DNA from: Lachnospiraceae bacterium
GTDB lineage: Bacteria; Bacillota_A; Clostridia; Lachnospirales; Lachnospiraceae
Reading direction: 5' to 3'
NCBI GenBank assembly: GCA_017542725.1
Contig: JAFXWR010000126.1
Coordinates: 1-8,580, forward strand
Length of the DNA stretch: 8,580 nucleotides
Part shown: piece after piece, positions 1 through 5,935 of the stretch
Numbering within the stretch: the stretch's first letter is position 1
Layout of the letters: every line of letters begins with the position of its first letter
Made by a program: the position numbers and the translations under genes
Notes under the pieces: generated by a model
What the model was told of the DNA's origin: nothing
Database searches by the model: none
The model's input: the letters and a program-made list of their open reading frames with translations, nothing else

Positions 1-65
1 AGATGATAGTAGATAAAGAGATGTGGACAATGCCAAGTTATGGAGATTTACTAACAGAAATATAA
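1..65 (+). CDS. C-terminal end of a truncated upstream gene, possibly type III glutamine synthetase
   Basis: An open frame enters from the left edge and stops at TAA 63-65. The visible 20 codons read MIVDKEMWTMPSYGDLLTEI. The pattern of a tryptophan followed by a Pro-x-Tyr-Gly-Asp-Leu-Leu tail resembles the extreme C-terminus of clostridial type III glutamine synthetases as I remember them, where the protein ends shortly after a W-P-x-P-x-Y-x-x-LL segment. That match is short and from memory, so the identity is tentative. That this is a real gene end is better supported: the stop codon abuts a strong intrinsic terminator whose stem begins at the last base of the stop. The start lies outside the window. 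Confidence 0.5.
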   Translation, partial: MIVDKEMWTMPSYGDLLTEI

Positions 66-94
66 AAAATAGGTCCTATTATGGACCTATTTTT
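65..94. terminator. bidirectional rho-independent terminator between convergent genes
   Basis: A perfect 12-bp stem (AAAAATAGGTCC at 65-76, GGACCTATTTTT at 83-94) encloses a 6-nt TATTAT loop. Reading plus, the stem runs into T90-T94. Reading minus, the A-tract at 64-69 becomes a U-tract. It therefore suits both the plus-strand gene ending at 65 and the minus-strand gene ending at 116, which it serves 21 nt past the stop codon. Confidence 0.93.
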
Positions 95-115
95 AATTTA
101 ACAAATTATAAATAC

Positions 116-481
116 TTATAGTGGTGAGTTTAAATCTATTTCTAGTAGTTTTTCCTTAGAATTGTAATTAACACCAAATTTTTCGCCTTCAGCTCTTTTC
201 TTTGTTGCTTTTGCAATTTCTTTAATAATTGATTTGTTACAAATCCTTATAAACGATTTCCCTATTGAAACTTTATTCATAGCATCTTCAGGAAAAGTTT
301 TTTTGTCTAAGTCTTCTTTAGTTACTACTTTGATACCGACTTTCTTATTGTCATAATCTATACCAACTACACACCATTTTGCACCTTCAAAAAGACTGAT
401 GCAGGGTACATTTAGAGTGATATTTCCGGCGTAAATAGTAGCAATCTTATTAAAAGAGTTACCCTTAACCCATTTATACAT
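116..481 (-). CDS. conserved-looking hypothetical protein, 121 aa
   Basis: I do not recognise a named family. The product is a small, basic, soluble protein with no signal peptide or membrane segment. The first half (about residues 10-55) alternates hydrophobic residues as expected for beta strands, including IYAGNITLN and WCVVGIDYDNKKVGIKVV. A Ser-Ile-Gly-Lys-Ser-Phe-Ile segment (about 72-78) leads into a Lys-rich helix (about 82-98), and the protein ends in a beta-like stretch (KEKLLEIDLN). The ATG at 481 is preceded by GAGGG (494..490 on the minus strand) at an 8-nt spacing, which fixes the start. It has its own promoter at 555..527 and shares the terminator at 65-94, so it is probably monocistronic. 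A strand-helix-strand make-up could suit a small DNA- or ligand-binding protein, but no motif supports a specific role. Confidence 0.82.
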   Translation of the reverse strand: MYKWVKGNSFNKIATIYAGNITLNVPCISLFEGAKWCVVGIDYDNKKVGIKVVTKEDLDKKTFPEDAMNKVSIGKSFIRICNKSIIKEIAKATKKRAEGEKFGVNYNSKEKLLEIDLNSPL

Positions 482-502
482 ATAACATGCCCTCTATGTT
501 AT
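482..502 (-). promoter_or_regulatory. perfect inverted repeat carrying the Shine-Dalgarno in its loop
   Basis: Arms ATAACAT (482-488) and ATGTTAT (496-502) are exact reverse complements. They flank a 7-nt loop that on the minus strand reads AGAGGGC and contains the GAGGG ribosome binding site of the 121-aa gene. The repeat ends one base pair from the start codon. It could be an mRNA hairpin that presents the ribosome binding site in its loop, or a dimeric operator just downstream of the promoter. The arms have only two GC pairs, so the RNA hairpin would be weak. Confidence 0.6.
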
Positions 503-526
503 TATTTATTTAATTTCAGTTTCTCT

Positions 527-555
527 ATAATATCATATATAAAAATAATATTCAA
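527..555 (-). promoter_or_regulatory. sigma-A promoter of the 121-aa hypothetical gene
   Basis: On the minus strand, TTGAAT (555..550) and TATTAT (532..527) are separated by exactly 17 bp. The -10 box is preceded by TGA, an extended -10 (TGn) feature. Transcription would begin near 520, giving a leader of about 40 nt that contains the inverted repeat and the ribosome binding site. Confidence 0.7.
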
Positions 556-586
556 GTATTTTTTTGAAAAAAAATGAAAAAAAATA

Positions 587-1102
587 TCAAAGTAATTGCT
601 TTATTATGTATGTGTAAATTGACTTCGCCTTTTCCTTCCAGTTTTCACACATAGTTATTGCTGCATCCGCTGTAGGGACATCCATCTCTATCTTAAAAGT
701 CTCATCTTTATTCTCGTTGATTTCTAAGGAGATTTTGAAACTATTTGTGTTGTTGTCCGCATAGTTAGCACTAATAATAGACTCTTCTTTTAGTTTAAAC
801 CTATTTTCTTTTAGATAGTTATCTAGTTCTTGTTTGTGTTCTGGTGATATATCATTGATATAGATATCTAGAGCCTCTGCTCCGTCATCAGTAGCCTTAT
901 AGAAGACTGAAGTTTTTGTTTTATACTCTTCGATAAGCTTGGTGTCGACCAAATCAGCTAGTATATTTTGAAAAATAATGAACGATGTGTACTTATCAAG
1001 GAAAAAATTGCTTAAATTCTCGTGATTTAGAGAAAAACTGACATTTTTAAGCAGATATAGAATCATAAGTTTGATTTCGTTTTTTGGGTCATATGTTGAC
1101 AT
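587..1102 (-). CDS. DUF4364 family protein, winged-helix-like (171 aa)
   Basis: The segment NEIKLMILYLLKNVSFSLNH, followed by a helix ending NFFLDKYTSF and then FQNILADLVDTKLIEEY, matches the DUF4364 pattern I remember: a winged helix-turn-helix-like N-terminal half (about residues 5-75) reminiscent of PadR/MarR folds. The wing would be the SVFYKATDDGAEAL stretch. The C-terminal half (about 95-171) is a beta-rich part with a terminal amphipathic helix. Length fits the family's roughly 160-180 residues. The start is set at ATG 1102. The frame extends to a TTG at 1138, but that triplet is part of the promoter's -35 box, and family members begin close to the equivalent of 1102. There is no Shine-Dalgarno sequence; the -10 box is 7 nt upstream, implying a leaderless message. 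DNA binding is inferred from the fold. Divergent placement suggests it may regulate the operon at 1179-8569. Confidence 0.87.
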   Translation of the reverse strand: MSTYDPKNEIKLMILYLLKNVSFSLNHENLSNFFLDKYTSFIIFQNILADLVDTKLIEEYKTKTSVFYKATDDGAEALDIYINDISPEHKQELDNYLKENRFKLKEESIISANYADNNTNSFKISLEINENKDETFKIEMDVPTADAAITMCENWKEKAKSIYTYIIKQLL

Positions 1103-1109
1103 TTCGCTT

Positions 1110-1138
1110 ATTATAGAACAAAATACGATTTTTTTCAA
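1110..1138 (-). promoter_or_regulatory. consensus sigma-A promoter of the DUF4364 gene, leaderless
   Basis: On the minus strand, TTGAAA (1138..1133) and TATAAT (1115..1110) are separated by exactly 17 bp. Only 7 nt (AAGCGAA) lie between the -10 box and the ATG at 1102, so initiation at the usual distance falls on or within about 3 nt of the start codon. No ribosome binding site can fit in the message. Confidence 0.85.
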
Positions 1139-1151
1139 TACTTGAAAAAAA
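1129..1151. promoter_or_regulatory. palindrome joining the two divergent -35 boxes
   Basis: TTTTTTTCAA (1129-1138) and TTGAAAAAAA (1142-1151) are exact reverse complements around a 3-bp TAC centre. Each arm contains the -35 box of one divergent promoter. The symmetry could be an operator for a dimeric regulator. It could equally arise because both promoters share a TTGAAA box followed by an A-tract. Confidence 0.7.
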
Positions 1152-1170
1152 AGCCTTATTTAGATATAAT
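1142..1170 (+). promoter_or_regulatory. consensus sigma-A promoter of the DUF5717-DUF5716-TPR-valS operon, leaderless or nearly so
   Basis: TTGAAA (1142-1147) and TATAAT (1165-1170) are separated by exactly 17 bp. The ATG at 1179 follows the -10 box by 8 nt (TAAGTGTT). Transcription can start at 1174-1179, leaving a 5' leader of 0-5 nt and no room for a Shine-Dalgarno. A second TATAAT at 1185-1190 has no -35 partner. Confidence 0.85.
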
Positions 1171-1178
1171 TAAGTGTT

Positions 1179-3959
1179 ATGCAATATAATAGGGTTGTGT
1201 CATTATCAAATGGCACATGTGTTAAAATTGATAATTCACTGACATTTCGTGTGAAATCAATCGCTTTTGAGTTGGAAAAAGACAAAAAGTATGAAGATCA
1301 TATCACGATTTCAAATGTCAGAGAAGTTTTAATGGATGGAAATTGCTATTCAGATAATAATAGGGTTATTATAAAAAATCCAATTATAAAAGAAAAGCAA
1401 GAAGACTTAACTTTCACAATTAACACACAAGATTTGGAAGATGGAGATGTTATAAAAGGAAATATTTCAATAATATCAAATGTTGGAACGGCTAATATAC
1501 CTTTTGAATATAAAATTATTGCTAACAATATAAGTAGAGCAATAAATAAGCTTGAGTCAATTACTGATTACTATGATTTGATGTGTACAGATTTTTCCCT
1601 AGCTTGTGCTATATTTACAAATGAACTATTTGTTAAGGCACCATTTATGCAAGATGAGTTTACTATGAGCCTTTATTATGGACTGGCGAAAGGAACTAAT
1701 ATAAATATTGCGATTATTGAGTTCTTTAAAGCATTTGAAATAGATATCTCTAAATTATTTTCAAATGTAGACGATGAAATAGCAAGAAGATATATTGATG
1801 ATACCTTAGATAATATTGACTTAAGCAATATAAGTGCAGACAGTCGATTAAATGCTATATTGACAGCTGATGGAGAAGAGTATAAAGAGCAACAAATAAA
1901 TAACGAAATATTGAATGAAGCAATTACATTAGTTGATATGATAAAAGATAAAGAACTTTTGACCGTACTTGCTTCAATGTGTGTAAGGAATAATTTTACA
2001 GATGAGCTATCGTTTAGAATATATTTAAGAGTAATAGAGAAGGGTTCAAATATTAATGGAATATACGACAAGTTCTTATTGTCTATCCCTGAAGATTACG
2101 AGTATAAACTACCTCTATATATTTACAGGTATTATTTTGATGATAAAAATTATTCATTTGATGATAAAGCGAAATTATACGAAAATATAATTGCTGCATT
2201 TGAAGAAACAGAAGATGTATATAAGATGTATAGCAATGAAATACTTGAGTATGCAATCTCAAGAATCTACCAAAATAGAATTACTGAATCACTAATAAAA
2301 ATATACAATAAAGTATTGAGTAAAAGTATTATAAATGAAAACAATTGCAATAATATATTATATTTATTAAGAAATCATAAAATTGTATTAAAGAACCCAA
2401 ATATAAAGAAAATTATTATTAAGTATAATGAGACTGAGAAAGAGACAAAATATGATGTTTATAATGGAATTGCCTATGTGCCAATATTTTTTGGATCAAG
2501 ACTTATGTTATACGAAGATGTGTATGGTAATAGGTACTATACTGAAGATACAACTATAAAGATTTTGTTTGAAAGAAAAGATTTAGAAAGCTATATAATT
2601 GAAAATTACCCACAAAAAGATATCATCGATATGACCAAAATCATTAAGCTCAATGAACAAGAGACATTGGTTAGAAATTATGAAGTTGATGAGATAAGAG
2701 ACTTAGAGGCAAAAATCAAGATTAATCCAGTAATAAAAGAGAAGTTTAAAAAGAAAATTATAGATTTTTATTTCAGAGAGATACTTTCTGGAAATGGAAT
2801 AAGTGAAGATGAAAAACTTTTTGTAATGAAATTGTTGTTCTGTAACATGGACATATTTGATAAAAGAAAAGTATTAAAAATAATGTTTGAGTGCCATGAA
2901 TATGCTTATGTATACGATAAAGTTTCGTTTTACGGGATGGGGTTAGTAGAGGATAGTGATTTAGTGATGCTATACTCTAAACTCATTGACATGAATAATG
3001 AAAATGTAAAAGGGAAATTACTCAATGATATCTTTACTTTTGTGAAAAACGGAAATAGAGATGCTAAACTTATTAATTATCTTATAAATAATTACGAATC
3101 ATCGATTGAAAATATGGTACTCGTAATGGATGCGGCAAATGAAGTAAATTTAGATTCTAGTTTTATAGCGAAGAAATTATTGATGATATCGCTTGAAAGC
3201 AATGATATAAATTATCTTGACCATATATATGATAATTATGATGCAAATATTGATGATAACGAAGATCTTGTAGTGGCATATCTAAATAAAAAGGCTACAG
3301 ATTACGTTCTTGATGAAGTGGAAACTTCGGAAAGTTACTTTGAAAAATTAACCAAATATTTATCTAAAAATTATGATCAAATAGATTTAGTTCCAATTAT
3401 ATTTTTATTTGCAATTACCAAGTATATATCTACTTTTAAAATATTATCAAACAATGACTTGAGACGTATTTTGGTAAAATCAATGGAAAGATTATTAAAT
3501 ACTGAATATATATTCGCTTACTATAAAGATTTAAATAGACATATGAGAATGCCTTATTACATCATGAACAAAGAGTATATTGAGTACCATGCTGATAAAG
3601 ACTTTGTACCAAGAGTCACAATATCTATAAGTGGTGTCGATGAAAAGAAGACCTTAGAATTGACAAAAGTATTTATGAATATATATGTAAAGAAAATCAC
3701 TGTGTTTAAAAATGAAGTTATAAACTATGAAATTACAAATGCTAATGATGCTTCAAGTGGTGTGCTTGCAAAGGGAACTCTCACATTTGATGACAATTAT
3801 GAGATGGAGTATCCAAAGAGTAGCAAAATGAGAAGCACTTTTGATTTTATTAATGACGCAATTGTATGCCTTGATAGAGACAATATCGAGGGGCTTAAAA
3901 AAGTTGTTATGGAAATGGTGGAAAAGCAAGAAATGTCAAAAGGCTTATTTAATATATGA
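1179..3959 (+). CDS. DUF5717-like large scaffold protein (926 aa)
   Basis: Residues 1-115 look like a beta-sandwich: HITISNVREVLMDGNCYSDN, then LTFTINTQDLEDGDVIKGNI and a strand ending NIPFEYKII. This is the pattern I remember from the N-terminus of DUF5717 proteins (a 'serine-asparagine, no change then strand' Ig-like module). Residues about 118-420 and 480-780 are helix-rich and solenoid-like. A tyrosine-rich beta insertion lies at about 425-475 (DVYGNRYYTEDTTIKILF). Residues about 785-926 resemble the DUF5717 C-terminal domain (MPYYIMNKEYIEYHAD, then FMNIYVKKITVFKNEVINYE). There is no signal peptide; the hydrophobic stretch near 737-750 is too short and isolated for a convincing membrane helix, so a cytoplasmic location is likely. 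It seems shorter than the roughly 1,100-1,200 residues I recall for relatives. Function is unknown. It is the first gene of the operon, lacks a Shine-Dalgarno, and overlaps the next gene by 4 nt (ATGA). Confidence 0.83.
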   Translation: MQYNRVVSLSNGTCVKIDNSLTFRVKSIAFELEKDKKYEDHITISNVREVLMDGNCYSDNNRVIIKNPIIKEKQEDLTFTINTQDLEDGDVIKGNISIISNVGTANIPFEYKIIANNISRAINKLESITDYYDLMCTDFSLACAIFTNELFVKAPFMQDEFTMSLYYGLAKGTNINIAIIEFFKAFEIDISKLFSNVDDEIARRYIDDTLDNIDLSNISADSRLNAILTADGEEYKEQQINNEILNEAITLVDMIKDKELLTVLASMCVRNNFTDELSFRIYLRVIEKGSNINGIYDKFLLSIPEDYEYKLPLYIYRYYFDDKNYSFDDKAKLYENIIAAFEETEDVYKMYSNEILEYAISRIYQNRITESLIKIYNKVLSKSIINENNCNNILYLLRNHKIVLKNPNIKKIIIKYNETEKETKYDVYNGIAYVPIFFGSRLMLYEDVYGNRYYTEDTTIKILFERKDLESYIIENYPQKDIIDMTKIIKLNEQETLVRNYEVDEIRDLEAKIKINPVIKEKFKKKIIDFYFREILSGNGISEDEKLFVMKLLFCNMDIFDKRKVLKIMFECHEYAYVYDKVSFYGMGLVEDSDLVMLYSKLIDMNNENVKGKLLNDIFTFVKNGNRDAKLINYLINNYESSIENMVLVMDAANEVNLDSSFIAKKLLMISLESNDINYLDHIYDNYDANIDDNEDLVVAYLNKKATDYVLDEVETSESYFEKLTKYLSKNYDQIDLVPIIFLFAITKYISTFKILSNNDLRRILVKSMERLLNTEYIFAYYKDLNRHMRMPYYIMNKEYIEYHADKDFVPRVTISISGVDEKKTLELTKVFMNIYVKKITVFKNEVINYEITNANDASSGVLAKGTLTFDDNYEMEYPKSSKMRSTFDFINDAIVCLDRDNIEGLKKVVMEMVEKQEMSKGLFNI

Positions 3960-5158
3960 TTTTAGGTATTAGTTTAGATGAAAATTTTGCTTATGTAAGT
4001 AATAATGAAGACAATAATGTATTGTCGTTTCCTTTTGCTGTGGGTAGAAACTTAAACACCAATACTTGGTTTATAGGAGAAGATGCAAAGAATGAGAATA
4101 TTGACAATGTAGATATAGTAATAGATAAATTATTTTATATTATGGGCAATGATGGGACTGCTAGAATAGGAGAGACTTCATATGATGCAAAAGAACTTAC
4201 AAGAGTATTTTTTAGTAACCTATTGTCTAAGTTTACAAATATCGAGTATGTTACTGTAGTTATAAGACAAAGCAATGTAAAGTATCTTTCAAAGCTTAAG
4301 TATGCATTAAATGAGATATTTAAAGATGAAAAAAAGTTCAAGGTAACCACTTATAGTGAAGCATTTATATCTTATGTAAAATCTAAAGAGCCAGCATACT
4401 ATAGTAATTTGATTTCACTGTTTGATTTTACTGAAAAAGCACTTACATATTATGAATTAGTTAGATATATTGATGATAATAATATTGAGTATTGGAAGAT
4501 CAATACTGAAGAACACTTGGCGCTTCCGCTTGATTTATTGTCAGGAGATGCAGGTAAAAAAGTGTGTGACAAGATTTTATTTGACTTTGCTAAAAGATGT
4601 ATAAAAGAAGAAGTCTATAATCATATAATATTAACTGGACTTGGATTTGAAGATGCTTCGTACTATAGAGAGTTTATGACTTATGTATGTAGTGTTGCAA
4701 ATGTGGAAACCGATATAAACTTTTTTGCAAAATCTGCAACACTATTAGCACAGGATATTGTAAATAATAATTTTCCAAATAATGTCTTGTTAATTACAGA
4801 CGCTAGAACTACTGCATCTATAAGACTCATAGCTACTGTTAATCATGTCAAAACAAAGATAGAACTTATAAAACCTGGCGAAGAATGGTTTAATTTGAAA
4901 GAAAATTATTTTGATGTAATATTAGATGATGAAAGAGAGATTAGGCTTGAAATTTTAAAAGTTATTGAGAGAGTTGCAAAAGAAGTGCCCGTTGCTATTA
5001 AAGAAAAAATAGTTCTTAGAAAAGATAAAACAAATTTGTTTGAAATTGGATTTGTCTTTTCACAACAAAATCTTGTAGATATAACAATTACAGATAAAGG
5101 TTTTGGAGAATTCTATGAGTCCAGTAAGGAAACTTCAATGAAGTCTGTAGACATATAA
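3956..5158 (+). CDS. DUF5716-like protein with a degenerate actin/Hsp70-type fold (400 aa)
   Basis: The order of motifs follows the actin/Hsp70/sugar-kinase fold: ILGISLDEN at 2-10 (phosphate-1 position), WFIGEDA at 38-44 (Hsp70-like VGEAA position), SLFDFTEKALTYYEL at 154-168 (phosphate-2 position) and IILTGLGFEDASYY at 224-237 (adenosine position). The C-terminal part (about 305-400), with WFNLKENYFDVILDDEREI and ending ITITDKGFGEFYESSKE, matches the DUF5716 C-terminal domain as I remember it. The phosphate-1 Asp of GIDLG is Ser6 here, and the phosphate-2 glycines are absent, so ATP hydrolysis is doubtful; a pseudo-ATPase or nucleotide sensor is as likely. No signal or membrane segment is seen. 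It overlaps the upstream gene by 4 nt and the downstream gene by 1 nt (TAATG), which suggests translational coupling and joint function with both neighbours. The substrate is unknown. Confidence 0.85.
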   Translation: MILGISLDENFAYVSNNEDNNVLSFPFAVGRNLNTNTWFIGEDAKNENIDNVDIVIDKLFYIMGNDGTARIGETSYDAKELTRVFFSNLLSKFTNIEYVTVVIRQSNVKYLSKLKYALNEIFKDEKKFKVTTYSEAFISYVKSKEPAYYSNLISLFDFTEKALTYYELVRYIDDNNIEYWKINTEEHLALPLDLLSGDAGKKVCDKILFDFAKRCIKEEVYNHIILTGLGFEDASYYREFMTYVCSVANVETDINFFAKSATLLAQDIVNNNFPNNVLLITDARTTASIRLIATVNHVKTKIELIKPGEEWFNLKENYFDVILDDEREIRLEILKVIERVAKEVPVAIKEKIVLRKDKTNLFEIGFVFSQQNLVDITITDKGFGEFYESSKETSMKSVDI

Positions 5159-5934
5159 TGGTAATTTATTGTGGAAAATCGAATAATAATCCTTATTACA
5201 TTAAGGAAGCAGATCTAAATATTAAGTCAATTCAAGAGTTGGCATACTTTATTTATAATTATGCAATACTAATCTCAAATAGTTTTATAACAAAGAATTT
5301 GATACTCTATATTGATGTATCTCTTAAGATGCCAAAAGTTGCAAGCGACATCAATGAGATGTATAACAAAAAGGCAAATTTGGCCGATATATTAACTTAT
5401 ATATTGGCTAATTCAAATTTTTACAATGATGAAGAGATTGGACAATTTAGGATGAGACTCTTAAGGCTTTTATCATTACCAGAAGAAGATTATATATTGA
5501 GAGCGGGAGATAAGTTATTTCAATTAAAAAAATATGAAAAGGCAATTTCGCAGTATTCTAAAATATCTAAAAACAATGACCTTGCTTTGATGAGATTGGC
5601 ATTTTGTTATGCAAAACTACAATTCTATGAAAATGCGGCAAATTATCTTGGCGAATTATATAGACATACTAGAAGTCTTGACGTGTTACGAGAAGCATAT
5701 TTCTGTCTTAAACTTAATGGAACGGTTGATAGAATATATGAAATTGATGATAGCATCAATGAATCAATCTTAGCTGATTGGGAGTACGACATAGTTAGTA
5801 GAATTATAAAAGTTAGGAAGAGCGATGCAATGAAAGAGTTTGAAGATATCTTCCTCATGGGATCAAGTTATATAAAAGAAAATATTTCTTCAAACATAAA
5901 AATATGGAAGGAAAAATATAGGTTTATAGGTTAA
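5158..5934 (+). CDS. TPR-like partner protein of the DUF5717/DUF5716 pair (258 aa)
   Basis: The protein opens with IYCGKSNNNPYYIKEADL and continues as helices. This matches a family I remember only as an unnamed neighbour of DUF5716 genes, whose members start with a similar CSGK-x-x-x-x-PY motif. Residues about 25-110 are helical (SIQELAYFIYNYAILISNSF, then ADILTYILANSNFYNDEEI). Two TPR-like helical hairpins follow at about 113-140 (AGDKLFQLKKYEKAISQY) and 142-170 (LALMRLAFCYAKLQFYENAA). The last 80 residues are helical without clear repeats. It is soluble, with no signal peptide. TPR repeats usually bind other proteins, so an adaptor role between the two upstream products is plausible but inferred. 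The start ATG overlaps the previous stop by 1 nt; no Shine-Dalgarno precedes it, so expression should depend on coupling. Confidence 0.83.
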   Translation: MVIYCGKSNNNPYYIKEADLNIKSIQELAYFIYNYAILISNSFITKNLILYIDVSLKMPKVASDINEMYNKKANLADILTYILANSNFYNDEEIGQFRMRLLRLLSLPEEDYILRAGDKLFQLKKYEKAISQYSKISKNNDLALMRLAFCYAKLQFYENAANYLGELYRHTRSLDVLREAYFCLKLNGTVDRIYEIDDSINESILADWEYDIVSRIIKVRKSDAMKEFEDIFLMGSSYIKENISSNIKIWKEKYRFIG

Positions 5935-5935
5935 T

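Noticed and set aside
557..586. Possible terminator hairpin after the DUF4364 gene (TATTTTTTT with AAAAAAATA)
   Set aside because: The stem is entirely A/T with a 12-nt loop, and on the minus strand no U-tract follows it. It is better explained as AT-rich intergenic sequence upstream of the next promoter.
1103..1138. Upstream TTG start that would extend the DUF4364 protein by 12 residues
   Set aside because: The TTG at 1138..1136 is the first half of the -35 box of a consensus promoter whose start site lies near 1103, so this triplet would not be in the message. Family members also begin near the ATG at 1102.
1185..1190. A second TATAAT just inside the DUF5717-like gene
   Set aside because: No acceptable -35 lies 17 bp upstream, and a transcript from it would lack the start codon. 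The box at 1165-1170 has a perfect TTGAAA partner.
1676..2071. Minus-strand open frames inside the operon genes (for example 1676-2071, 5945-6328, 7645-8070, 8176-8544)
   Set aside because: They lie entirely within well-supported plus-strand genes, show hydrophobic Ser/Leu/Ile-rich shadow composition, and have no promoter or ribosome site.
3387..3428. Membrane helix in the DUF5717-like protein (LVPIIFLFAITKYI)
   Set aside because: The hydrophobic run is about 14 residues, stands alone in a helical repeat region, and no signal peptide exists. A buried solenoid helix is more likely.
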